The position numbers and the translations under genes were made by a program. A DNA stretch of 64,000 nucleotides from Apiosordaria backusii. Lineage: Eukaryota > Ascomycota > Sordariomycetes > Sordariales > Lasiosphaeriaceae. Under the pieces are notes generated by a model that was given only the letters and a program-made list of their open reading frames with translations, was not told where the DNA came from and ran no database searches. The stretch is from assembly GCA_030549205.1 (NCBI GenBank), contig JAUKTV010000001.1, forward strand, positions 124,001 to 188,000, in the 5' to 3' direction. Shown piece after piece: positions 1 through 11,624 of this stretch (position 1 is its first letter; each line of letters begins with the position of its first letter).

Positions 1-652
1 GTCAAGCCTTCGATCGTACCCGGCACCGACTCACCTGGCGCAAGCATCGCGACTGCGTCGTACGAGGAGCTGGTCAACAAATACTGCTTTGTACGTGTCT
101 CTCGATAATCCTTGGCTGTGCCTATGGTCTACCCAGGAGAGGATGGGAGGCAAGCCTTGATCAACAATACCACGTGAATATTGACGCTAACTCGCTGTGA
201 TTTAGTTTGGTACGAAGCAATCGAGTCCCTTGTTGAGTCATGATCCGTCAAGGCCTGGCCGCTTCGATGGTGTCGATGACGGGCTTCGGTCCAACAACAG
301 TAGCGCAACATCGAGCTATGAAGGCAGTCCGGTCCAGATGGGCAACTATCATCACTCACACAGTGGCACTCAGCACCATTCTCTGCACCCCAAGGATCCG
401 AATCCCTACTTCCAACAGCATTCCGCCTTTGTGGCCATGGGGGCTTCCCCTGCCGAGTCTCCAATCATGGGCTTTCCGACACAGAGGACGGATGGTACCA
501 TGACGGCCCCTGGGCAGAAGAATGATCGTCCATCTGGGGCCTTCGCCTCCTTCGCCGGTACGTCGCCGAACGAATATCCCTACCAACACATGCCCGATCG
601 CTTTCCATTTTTTGGGGCTGAGGCTCATTCAGCGACAGCTATCAGGGGTTAA
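1..652 (+). CDS. 3' end of an unrecognised gene (partial, enters from the left edge)
   Basis: Two exons are visible: 1-90, a 115-nt intron at 91-205 (GTACGT donor, GCTAAC branch, TTTAG acceptor), then 206-652 ending in TAA. The junction is in phase and gives about 178 residues with no recognisable domain. The visible part is rich in Ser, Pro, His, Gln and Asn, with short motifs such as YEELVNKYCFFG at the exon junction, and looks disordered. Such tails are common behind the DNA-binding domain of fungal transcription factors, but nothing here proves that. The start and any domain lie outside the window. Confidence 0.6.
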
Positions 653-2709
653 CCCACTGGCCGACGGGAGCACAACGGCACGGCTTCCATCCACCAGGGC
701 GCATTGTACATGTTTGCACGTGCGCAACTCGGCGCGGTGATGAGCCTTTTTTCTTTTATTTTTTTATTTTTTCCTTGACACGGCGTTGTACTGCATCACT
801 TGGGTGCTAGGCGTTCAATGGTTGCAATTCTTTTGGCGGCATAACGACGATACGAGACTCGGGTGTACGATATAACTTGGGCGTCCACGCGGGTCTTGGG
901 TTTTCTTCTTTTCCACTCCAGCTTCGGTACATATGGGATGGGTTCAAAAAAAGGCGTCTCGAATTGTCGAACACTGCATGGTTGCTTGCAATTTTGGATT
1001 TTGAGTTCTTCCAGCAACACGTTTGGCGAGGGCGTATGTGGTTGGCTTGGTCTGAGAGGTTGATGATTTGTCCCCTGGTGGATGGAAACCCGCATGTGGT
1101 CGACTTGGTCTCGAGAGGTTGATGATATCTTGTCCCTTGACGGATAGAGCGCACATGTGGCCGGTTTTCTCTGAGGGGTTGATGGTTTGTCCCTTGATGG
1201 ATGGGAGCGCGGCCGACGCGACGTCGCAGACGAATGCTTTGGGAGGAGGCAGGAGGGAGGTTTCATATATACAGGAAAAACACGAGCTCGGATCGGGCCG
1301 AGGGGGAACAGAACCATGGGGACTGACGGATATTACGTTTTTGGGGCAGGCTGGGCTAGGTTGAGTGTGACGGCGAGGCCGCGGGAGAATGCCAGACGGT
1401 GTTGAGGAGTATTACGAACCTAGAGAGCCCAGCCGCACGCCGCAGATAAAATACAATTACTAGGTATTCCCACAACAGGCCACGGTGGCTGAGGCTGGCC
1501 AACTGAGGTGCGGATATGTGATGTGGCAACCGGTCGTTAGTTACTCTGTACTTTGGGCTGATAGCGTAGATAGTTTGATAGGATGGATGGGGAAAAACGG
1601 TGAGGGGCACAATAATGCGAGATGATGATTTGAATACCTTACCACTTTCAAGAGGGTCGATATCCACGGGAGATCGGATGTCGGGTCTCACAAAATCCAG
1701 ACCCGCTGGCTGCGGCACAGTGGTGGCATCCATCCAACTCGCCGGCGGGGCTGGCGTTGATCGTTTATCTTTAGCGCTAGCGTGTTATTGCTTAGCGGGT
1801 GGATTCCGGCGGCCCGATCGACTTAGATCTCGTTATCTGAAACATGACAAGCCATTGACGTGTTGCAAGCGAGGGGAGCTATTTGCGGTGTCGGTATTGT
1901 TCTACTCACTACGAAGGCCGAGCAAAGGTATGTAGTGTATAGTGTAATGAATAACATTGGATGATGATGATGATGATAATAGTGCCCAACAGTCCAAGAG
2001 TTGACCAAGGCTTATGGCAGAGGATGTTGCATCGGTGGCGCTGCTGCGGTGATGCAGTCCCGGGGAGGTTGGCAGCTCATTGGCCTGGAGTAGGCGTGAC
2101 CAGCGCTGATTTCCGGCTTGCAGCGCAGATCATCACTCCCTGTCGTTGCCTTCAGATGGCATTGAAGGCGCGATTCCCAACCGGTTGGGATAGGATGAGA
2201 ACCGCCGCGACATGACCGTTGTTTCTGATGACGGACAGCAGCAGTTCTCACTTTTGACTTCTGCTTCGTGGGGTGCAAGCAAACGGCTGCTTGCTGGGCG
2301 ATGCTGTAATCGTAGGCCCACTGGGGACCTATGGGGCTCGCTGCGAATCAAATTTCATATCTCCAGCTTTCGCCCAGTGGCTCCAAGTGGCTTGCAGGCC
2401 GCGAGCGCGCTATCGAAAGGTGATGCCGGCGACTGATTGGCAGCCATCACCGGGAACATGCAATGAGACATGCGTTGGGTCCACTTTCCTAGGCCTCTCG
2501 CACACCCGCAGCCCCCAGAGACCAAGTTGGGTTTTTCATCATGGATCCATCCCGACCCTCACCTCAACCTCTCACCCTCTCCTGAACTCTCCTGCCCCCC
2601 CCCCCCCCCATGGAAGGATGAACTAACGACGGCGCCTGCAACACCACCATGTCCCCGCGCCCTGTTGAAGACGAGTCGCCGTCACTGTTGCTTTTGTCAT
2701 AACAAGACG
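653..2709. other. Intergenic region, no gene supported
   Basis: About 2 kb between the unknown gene and the CSC1-like gene. Open frames here are short, have no family likeness and overlap on both strands. The only structure I see is a degenerate tandem repeat at 1030-1210 and a run of 14 C at about 2596-2609 shortly before the next gene. Confidence 0.6.
1030..1210. repeat. Degenerate tandem repeat, three ~60-bp units
   Basis: Three successive units of about 60 bp share the core GAGGTTGATGAT..TTGTCCC followed by GGATGG/GGATAG and GC.CATGTGG. They start near 1030, 1091 and 1151. The copies differ by substitutions and small indels, so this is an old minisatellite-like duplication in intergenic DNA. 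Confidence 0.65.
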
Positions 2710-5700
2710 ATGGACCCGGGTGTGCCAGCACTCCTCCACCTTGCCAGGCGTGCTCTCTCCCTCCCAAATCTTGTGAGCCCTCAACCAACTGTCTGAACAA
2801 CCTTCACCGTCTCGTCACTGACCCGTTCGTTCCCCAACACCGCAGAATCAAGATGATGACCCGAGAATCGGGGCTGGCCGCAATGACACTGAAGGCGGTG
2901 GTACCATCACGAGCCAGATCATAGGGGCGGGCTCAGACGACGCACAATCGGCTTCCCTCAAGTCGTTGGGGTCCACCTTTGCGCCTGTCCTCATCTACTC
3001 GGCCATCTGTTTCGTCATATTCTTCTTCTTCCGTCGGAAGTGCCCACGAGTCTATGCGCCGCGGACCATCCCGTGCCTGCGAGCACCAGAGTAAGGCGCT
3101 GTGTGACGGCAGCATGCAAGTAAGTCAGTTTGGCTGACGAGACACCTGCAGGCACCCGACTCCCCAGCTTCCTGATGGCTGGTTCAACTGGATTAAACCT
3201 TTCCTCGCCATTGACGACCGGTACATCATCAACAACTGCTCCGTTGACGGCTTCTTCTTCCTCCGCTTCCTTCGCGTTCTCTCCGTCATCTGTCTTGTTG
3301 GCGGCTGTGTCTCGTGGCCCATCCTGCTACCCATCCACAGCACCGGAACCTTTGGCCTGTCTCAGCTTGACAAACTGACCATTGGTAACGTCATACTCGC
3401 CAATAAATTCTATGCCCATGTCGCCGTCGCTTGGTGCTTCTTTGGTGCGTGATCTAGCCTTTTGTGCTTGTCCCCCACGCCCTCGCCCTTGGTTCCATGG
3501 CGGTACTGATGCGTCTCTTAGGATTTGTCTTGTTCATGGTGGTCCGGGAGTGTGTTTACTACATCAATGTGCGGCAAGCCTATCTACTCTCTCCCAACTA
3601 TTCGAAGCGTCTTTCGTCGCGGACCGTCCTGTTCACATGCATACCCAAGCCCTACCTGGAAGAGGCGAAGCTGCGGAAGCTCTTTGGCGACTCGGCAAAG
3701 AACATTTGGATTCCAAGAAACATTGGCGCGTTGCGGGCCAAGGTCTCGGATCGAGAAGATGCCGCCGAGCTGCTCGAAGAGGCCGAGATCCGCCTCATTC
3801 GAATGGCAAATCTCTCGCGAAGGAAATCCCTCAAGGCACAAGGCGGCATCTCGCAAGGACATGGCACGGGACAGGCGCCGTTGGCCAAAACACTGACTCC
3901 AGCCTCATCCAAAACGTCACAGGACACACCGTCCCAGAAGGACCCTGAAAAGGGAAGACCACTTGACTCCACGATACAGTTTGCTGAAAACCAACTCTCG
4001 GTGCTGGATCGCCCCGCGTTTGACAAACCTATCGACCCCGAATATACCCACCCATACGGTCTAGATCCATCACTGCCGGATGTTAGGGGCTCGGTAGCAT
4101 CTCTCTGGATCCAAGCCAAAGATCGACCTACCCACCGACCACTCCGAAATTTCTTTCGCAGCGTCGACACCATCCGATGGACGAGGGCACGACTCAAATT
4201 GATCAACAAGGACATTTGGAAGTTGAGGCGGGCTTACCGTGGAGGCGACGGAGCGCCGCTGAATTCGGCATTTATCGAGTTCGATTCGCAGGCTAGCGCC
4301 CAGGTCGCCTTCCAGATCTTGGCTCACCACCAGCCTTTGCACATGTCGCCGCGTTACATTGGGTTGCCGCCGGATGAGATCATTTGGGGATCACTGCGTA
4401 TCCGGTGGTGGGAGCATATCATGCGACGCTTCTTTATGACAGGCGTGATTGCTTTTGCCATCATCTTTTGGTCCATTCCGTCCCTTCTCGTCGGTACCAT
4501 CTCGCAAATCGAGTTTCTCAGCAAAGAGGTCTTCTTCTTGAAGTGGCTGGTGCACCTCCCATCGGTCATTGTGGGCGTTATCCAGGGTTTGCTTCCAGCG
4601 CTTGCGCTGTCGTGGCTGATGGCTGCCGTGCCCTGGATGCTCAGGGGCTGCGCGCGCGTTGCCGGAGTCCCGTCTCATGGACTGGTCGAGCTCTATGTGC
4701 AAAGTGCCTACTTTGTCTTCCAGGTCGTGCAGGTCTTCCTCATCACGACGCTCTCGTCAGCCTTTTCGGCCGCCTTTTCAGAAGTTTTGCAGGAACCGTT
4801 CAAGACCAAGGATCTCCTGGCTGCGAACCTTCCCAAGGCCTCCAACTTTTATCTTTCCTACATTTTAGTCATATGCCTGGGTGCGGGGTCGTCGAGACTG
4901 CTCAACTTGGGCGACCTGATTCTGCATCAAGTCATGGCCAAGTTCACCGTGAAGCCCCGAAGGCAATTCAACAGATGGCGCAGACTCAATCGGGTGTACT
5001 GGGGAGCAGAGTTCCCACGGTTTACTAACCTGGGCGTCATTGGTAAGCTGCTTCGTGACTTCTCTGCCGAAGGATAAGCAGTGCTGACATCCTTTCCACA
5101 GCTCTTAGTTACACTTGCATTGCCCCTCTCGTCCTTATTTTCGCCGGACTCGGCATGATGTTTGTCAGCTACGTCTACCGGTACATGATCATTTACGTGT
5201 TTGACTCTCATCATGACACCAAGGGCCTTTTTTATCCTCGAGCCTTGATGCATTTGTTGGCCGGCCTATATGTGGCAGAGATCTGTCTGATTGGCCTCTT
5301 TGCTCTCAAACCAGCGACAGGACCCATGATGCTGATGCTGGTCTTCCTCATCTTCACCGGCCTCGTGCATCTCTCACTCAGCTCGGCCCTTACGCCGCTA
5401 CTCTCCAATCTACCCAGGACGCTCGCCCTAGAGAAGGACACAGGCGAGCAAATAGCGCGCGATGAAACACCCGAGGAGTCGACTGGTGGCGGTAGAACAC
5501 AGCAGCACCAGCACGAACAACCGTCAGGCCTCGCCTCAGACTACTACAACACGGACGAAGATTTCGGAGACGACGCCAACCTCGCGCAAAACCATGATCT
5601 CGACACCGATGTGCAACTCCGTGGCCTGGAAGGAAGCAGCAGCCTCAAGTACATGATCCAGGAATTCGTCACCTCGGCCATCAAAGGCAAGTTTGGCAGA

Positions 5701-6099
5701 AATGCCAACACTAAAGAATCCGGCCTCACTCGCATCCTGACCTACATCAAAATTATGATCACGCCCGACCCCAACAGGACGCCCAACTTCATCATGACCT
5801 TCTTTCACCCAGAGGTCTATCAGGACTTTCGAAAGCTTCAGCCGACCATCAACCCCGAACCCGGCGACTACGAGCTGCCAGAGGATTACACCCGCAAAGC
5901 CTACTGGCCACCCGAGATGTGGGAGCCGGCTCCGAAACTGTGGATCCCAAAGGACGATGCCCGAGTGAGCCGCCAAGAGGTGGCGCACACCAAGGACTCC
6001 ATCTTCATATCTGACCAGGGCTGTTGGCTGAACGAGAAGGGAAGGATAGAGTGTGACTTTGAGGGATCACCTCTGCACGAGCCGAGGATATTATACTGA
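2710..6099 (+). CDS. CSC1/OSCA/TMEM63-type calcium-permeable channel (DUF221 family)
   Basis: Five exons (2710-2772, 2846-3090, 3152-3444, 3522-5042, 5102-6099) join in frame to 1039 aa. The first ATG gives MDPGVPALLHLARRALSLPNL and phase-0 splicing leads into the rest. The order fits the family: an N-terminal membrane segment (LIYSAICFVIFFFF), a second pair of segments with WPILLPI and VAVAWCFFGFVLFMVVREC, a long cytosolic loop starting RTVLFTCIPKPYL, then the seven-segment 7TM core (from about residue 500) and a hydrophilic C-terminal tail ending with a PHM7-like stretch (W-P-P-E-M-W-E). Family members are osmosensitive cation channels of plasma or internal membranes, or are annotated as phosphate-metabolism protein 7/RSN1. 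The cytosolic insert at about residues 310-370 (Lys, Ser, Thr and Pro rich) is probably disordered. Substrate and location are inferred from the family only. Confidence 0.9.
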
Positions 6100-7011
6100 T
6101 GCGTTGTTATCAATGTCATCGTGGTTTGACTTATATATATATAAATACCGAGTTTATTACCTCTGTTAGGTACCTATAATGCATAGCGTATTCAAGTTCA
6201 AATTTATTCTCTAGAGTAACCATTGCCTGTATTTATCGACATCTGTGTTGGGGAACCCGTCAACGCTTATATGTAATCCGCTACCTTGAGGAAAAGGCAA
6301 GGGTTTTCGAACTCAGACTTCCACAACTTGCTCCAGGATAGGACACCGGCCGCCATCCGTAGCTTGAGACAAATATCCACGGTCCAGATTGGAGAAGCAG
6401 ACCCGAGAACGGGAGGGCACTTTTAGTGGAAACAGGACGGCCCCAACCCAAGCACTCGGGTCGCAACATGCATTTGGATTGGCTTGGCATCCAACTGCCG
6501 GGTCTGGGTCCAGATGGGCTTTTGGCCCTCTTTGTCGCCTCGTGAGCTGAGCTTCCACTCCGGACAGAAAATTCCCGAGCGTCAATATCTCCAAACGTGA
6601 TCAACGGCTTGGTGCTGAATGATTTGCTTGTATGGCTCCCGGCGGAACCAACCGATGGCCAAGCTCCCAAACAAAGCTGAAGTCAAGGGTCTGGATCGCA
6701 ACATTGCCAATCAGGCCAAGCCGCCCCGCAGCAGACACTGAGCTTTCTTTCAGCCGCTGGCCACTAACGGCTCGCCAACCACCTCAGTCGAGCTTGTCCC
6801 GACATGTTGCATTTGGGCGCCCTCACCTTGTCCCAACCATGACTGCTTCTATTGAGAAAGATGAACCGAAAACGGATCTCATGGCGGACTGGTGGCGTTT
6901 TGGGGGTAACACAGACAGAATGGACAAAAAAGGGCGACTCCCGCCATCCCAGCGCGCGATGCGCCTCCCGTCAATCCTCTTCTCACCGCAGCATCGATTC
7001 CAACGTTCAGC
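6100..7011. other. Intergenic region, no gene supported
   Basis: Contains the presumed 3' UTR of the channel gene (AT-rich, tatatatataaata near 6132) and the upstream region of the next gene. No family-like coding sequence seen. Confidence 0.6.
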
Positions 7012-8775
7012 ATGGCGGCAGCAACACGTTTTCAGGCGGCTCTCACGCCATTGCCAACTCCAACCGGGGGTGAAGCTCCCCCCATCGGTCCCCTGCGAGC
7101 CATGCTTCGGAGGCAGTACGACAACAGCACCATGACCACCGCGTCCACCTCTACAAGAGCCACAACAATAACAACCTTGACGACAAACGATAGCCCTTCT
7201 TGCACTGTCAGCCGGTTGTCCCTCTCCCGATTTATAGCAAGAGTCTAATCAATGAGAGAAAGCAGGGCTTCAATGGTTTTTCAAGCTGCAGCTCACATGG
7301 CGGTTATGGCAGCTGTCTGGCTACCTCATCCGCAGACCACTGCAACTGCAACGATGGGATGCAATACCTCGACTGCCTCTCTACCGCCCTTGCTACCTCC
7401 AGCTGCTGGGGATCTGTAGGGGGCGAGTCAAACTGGGACGCCTTCGAACGCTCCTGGTTCCAAACGGCATGCCCAACCCCTCCCAGTAGTGTCATGACAC
7501 AATTACCCCAGCCGTAAGGCCCTAGCCAATTTCCAACTTGATCTTTCAATTTGTGACACTGATACAACCAGATCAACGGTCCAGCTCGAACTAAGCCCCG
7601 TCTCAACCATCATCCCGCCCGGCCCTATCACCGCTCCCCCACCCCCCGTGGCCCCAACCAACAGCTGGAGCGAAGGAGCACCATTGTTGGAAGGCGACTG
7701 CACCGCTACATCCTTCTCATTGATTCAAGGAGACAACATGGTGGTCTATGTTCCTTTTGTCGGCTGCGACAACGCCAGGCCAGAGTGCTGCCCTTTCAAT
7801 GTTCGCACAGCCGCCGCTGACGGCAGCAAGCAAGAAGGCAACCGCATAGCAGCCGTCCCTGGACAGTTCCCACAACCACAGTCGGGGGACATGGCCACGC
7901 TGGCGAGATGCCCGATGGATTACTACAGCGTTCCCGGGGGGTTGTGTTGCCCCAAGTATGTTGATCCTTTTCTTTTTTTGCCTTTCCTTCCTGAAATTTT
8001 GGCTGGTCCTAACAGTGAGGGAATCAGCGGCTACTTCAAGTTTACCTCCACTATCGCAAGCGCAACGCCTTGTTTCAGCTCCTTGGCTGTGAAAGCCTCT
8101 CCGCCTGTCATCACGGCAGGCGACCCTCAAAATCCTGCGAACTCAAACTTGCCAACTTCAGCAATTTTGAACGTAGTTTGGGCTATGGGCTACAACGTAG
8201 GAGCGTCCCAAGCTGGAAGTTCCAGTAGGCTGTCGACAGGGGCAATAATAGGGATTGCAGTTGGGGTTGGGCTTTTGGTTGTCTTGGTGGGGGTGTTGGC
8301 TGCATTTGCGGTTCTGAAGCGCAAGAAGAAGAAAAAGAGCGAGAGCCAAAGCTTCGTTGGGCCCATTATGGCACAGACGCCAGGCGCAGGAGGGATGGCG
8401 TACAAACCCGGGTATCATGCTCCTCCCGGGAGTCCGCCACCCGTTTCGACTGCTTCGCCAGCGGGAAGCCCAGGGCCCAAGTACGCGGGGACAGTATCAT
8501 CGCAGTACGCTCCGAGTGCTGTTACTTCTGCTGGTGGTGGGGGTTACTCGGACCATGGGAGGGCTGGGAGTGGAGGAGGGGGAGGGTGGCAGGAGCAACA
8601 TGGACTATATCCGTCTGGGGCCGCGTACGGAGGTGGATGGCAACAGCAGCCGGTTCATGAAGGACATGCCCAGCAAGGCTATGGTTATTCTTCGGATCAG
8701 GGGCCGTGGCCGCAACAGCAACAGCAGCAACAAAGTCAGGGCTACGAGCCATACCGTCGGCACCAGCTCGAATGA
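7012..8775 (+). CDS. Single-pass membrane protein with Cys-rich ectodomain and Gly/Gln/Tyr-rich tail
   Basis: Best model has four exons (7012-7206, 7266-7513, 7572-7955, 8016-8775), 528 aa. The third intron (7956-8015, GTATGT..AACAG) is 60 nt, in frame and stop-free, so an unspliced form is also possible. The ectodomain is Ser/Thr rich and holds many cysteines (HCNCNDGMQYLDCL, then GDCTA, PECCPF, ARCPMDYY, GGLCC). One membrane segment, TGAIIGIAVGVGLLVVLVGV, is followed by KRKKKKK and a cytosolic tail of Gly, Pro, Tyr and Gln repeats. The layout resembles the Sordariomycete proteins often labelled LPXTG-domain-containing, or WSC/mucin-like surface sensors, but I see no defined WSC pattern. The first ATG does not give a clear signal peptide, so the 5' end may be wrong. 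Confidence 0.7.
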
Positions 8776-9547
8776 TGTCGACTGGGTGCTCGGCGTCATG
8801 GAATTTCGATCATGGTGTTGTTGGCACACATACAACGGTGTGCACTTGTCGACTTAAGTACATTGAAATAGTAATAGTAAATATTTTCAATTTCTTAACT
8901 CGTGGTACCTTCACCGACCTGATATATATATCGACTGACTTTCGACCAGCCGGATGAGCTCTCCATGATCCATTCACCCCTTCCTTCACCTATTATGGGG
9001 CAAAACATTCCGAGAGATGGGGCCCATAGCTAAGAGCCATTACACGTCGACATTCTGCAAGTGGAAAGAAAGAGCCCTGAAGACAGTCCATGAAAGCTAG
9101 ATCGAATAGATGGCAAGGGCCACTACCTTACTTTTGAAGTTGTCTGGGGGCTGTAGTATTCTTCTGGTCTGGTCTCACAAAGAAACAACCCATGTTTCGG
9201 AGCAACCCTAGCGGTCAAAAGGCCCTGGTAAAGAGAATCCCCATTTCTTTGTAAGCAAAGTGCAAGCCAACGTCATGCTCACTACAACCTGTTGGTTGCA
9301 GCCAAGAAGCCAGTGCGGGCCGTTGGGGTGAGATGCTGATTAATGCCCTTGATGACAAAAACACAAATTTCTCTATCAACAAAGTCTCTTGTGTTTTCAG
9401 GGGTCTTGAAACAGAAGGTGTGATCCGCCAGGTATTTGAAAGTCGCAAGCCCCAACTTCGTTCGTCGCGATTTCTTCCTCGCTCGCTCATCTACAACATC
9501 AAAGGTCCCGTTCCCGTTGACAAATCAGACAATACCTTAATCTCACA
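8776..9547. other. Intergenic region, no gene supported
   Basis: 3' UTR of the membrane protein gene and 5' region of the RidA-like gene. Only short unsupported open frames. Confidence 0.6.
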
Positions 9548-10082
9548 ATGAGTGAACCAACCTCATCTCTCAAGCCCGTTTTCTTTACCTACCGCGGCCA
9601 TGGAGAAATACTATCCAAGGAATTCCACTACAGTCAAGCCGTCCGCATTGGAAATCGCATCGAGATTTCTGGCCAAGGTACCTTACTTCTTCGCTCGAGT
9701 CCTCCCACTTTCATCTAGGAGCCATCTGACCTGAGAACGCCTTACGCGGAAATTTAGGGGCTGGGACCCATCCACTGGCGCTATCCCTTCCTCTCTCACT
9801 GAAGAGATTGAGCAAGCCTTCTCCAATGTTGAGCTGACTCTCCAAGCCGCCTCTCCCGATCCCAGCAAGAAGGTCACCTGGCGCCAAGTGTACTCGGCCC
9901 GATCTTTCCACACGCCCGCCAGCATGACGGAGGACGGGCTTGCAGCTGTAGCGGCTGCCCTCAAGAAGTTCTGCGGACCAGATCATAAGCCCATTCTCAC
10001 CGCGGTTGGGACCCCACAGCTTGCTCTCCCGGGGATGAACATTGAGATTGAGGTTGTGGCTTTGGTGGACTTGAACAATTGA
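9548..10082 (+). CDS. RidA-like (YjgF/YER057c/UK114) enamine/imine deaminase, frame off by one base
   Basis: Exon 1 (9548-9677) reads MSEPTSSLKPVFFTYRGHGE..EFHYSQAVRIGNRIEISGQ; exon 2 (9758-10082) reads GWDPSTGAIPSS..VEIEVVALVDLNN-like family sequence ending at TGA. FHYSQAVRIG..IEISGQGGWDP and the C-terminal G.EIEVVA pattern are diagnostic of fungal RidA proteins, which hydrolyse reactive enamine/imine intermediates from PLP enzymes. The only canonical splice (GTACCT donor after 9677, TTTAG acceptor ending 9757) gives 455 coding nt, one short of a whole codon number, so the two conserved halves are out of register exactly at the Gln-Gly-Gly-Trp junction. Either one G is missing in the sequence or the gene is frameshifted. 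Expected length is about 150 aa. Confidence 0.8.
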
Positions 10083-11624
10083 GCATTTGTTGGTGTTTGT
10101 GTGTAGAAAATTGGAAGATGTAAGGTAGTCAATATTATTTCTGTTGACGTTCACTCTATTGCAGTGTGATCTCCTCTGCAAGCCAAGGGGAGGCGAATGT
10201 GGCCCTACAAAGCTTGGAAATTACAAAGGTAGAGGTTACATGCTGTGTACCTATTACTGGTGAGTTTGGGCCAGGTCTGCGTCTCCATTTGAGACGGTTG
10301 TTGTTGCTGGGATGGGGATGTATGGATATTTTAAGGAAAAAAGAGAAGAGCCAGATGTGGAAAAGGCCGCAGTTTAAAAAGAACAAGAAAAGAAAATGGA
10401 AACAGGGGCGAAAGAACAATGTGGTATGACAACATGCTTGGCTGAGTTGTCAACAAGCAGTGAAACGCAACAGGGAGAACAGATAGATTATTACCTCATG
10501 ACACGGTAATGGGCAAAGGACAGCTGCGGATGACAGCTGTTTTTGTGTTTGCCTGTTCTCAGCTCGGATCTTGGATGCTCGCGCTGACATTGAGACATTA
10601 GCTTGGCGCACGTTCATGTTGGAGTTGGGGCGGTCCGCCATGTCGATCTATGCAGGCCATCAGCCACGGGTTTTCAGGGATGACATGGAGTTCTCCAAAT
10701 GTCAACAAGGCTGTTACAAGAGGCTGCACAGTAGGTAGATATGCTTGGCAACAAAACGCTCTCCGATGTGTCGTTGTATCCGCGTTGTGCTCTCTGACAA
10801 TGACAAAGTTCATGCCAGTGCCCAGACCTCTTATGGGTTCCCTGCACCGAATCGGCAGAAACCATGTACGACCCCGCGTCTGATGTGGGGGGAAGAGCCG
10901 AGGCTCGCTGATGGCGATTCCTGAAGCCATTCTTTAGCCATCAGCACGGAGGGGCTCGGATAAAAATGTCACTGGTGTAATGATGATAAAACGACGTCGA
11001 CAATTCCACCGGCTCCAATCGCCGATGATTTGTAATACATCAGGGTTTGAGATGCAAAATAAGTACCTCCACGAATACTTCCCCGCAAAAACCCCAAACT
11101 GGCGGGCTCGGCGGGGTTCATCACAACCGTCTCCAACCAAAACAACAGCCAGGATCCAGGAAGACATGCCCCGGTCAGTCGGCGTGAGGTGCTTGAATGG
11201 GACAGAACATCGCCATCGAGACCGTTTCGGGATATATACCACGAAAATGTTGGCACAGGCAATGCTACCTAGCACCAACAGTCTACAGGATGTCGGGCAG
11301 TTCGTTGGTCACACTCCTCCTCATGCAGTTCATCAATCCCGTCCGGTCCCTTTGCGCCGGGTTATCTCCGCGTCGGCAATGACGGCAAGCTCCAATCTGT
11401 TGCCCAACATGTCAAGCGCCATGGTGGCCAGTGGTCGTGCAACGAATATCTGCACGGAAAGGCGCGAATCGACATTGACCCCCCTGTCAGTGAAATCTGG
11501 GCAAAACCGACCACATGCCCACCCGCTTCGTCTTCTATTTCTTGGCTCCCATCTTGAACCGAGCCGCAGGCGTCAAGCATGAGACTTTGCATATCCCATC
11601 CGCCTTCACACCCATTCAGACAAA
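10083..11624. other. Intergenic region, no gene supported
   Basis: 1.5 kb between the RidA-like and MFS genes. A 200-codon plus-strand frame at 10980-11582 has no family likeness and no clear codon bias. The sequence before 11625 is likely promoter and 5' UTR of the transporter. Confidence 0.55.

Noticed and set aside
10980..11582. 200-codon plus-strand open frame before the MFS gene
   Set aside because: No family likeness, no codon bias like its neighbours, and it ends just before the transporter leader; more likely chance.
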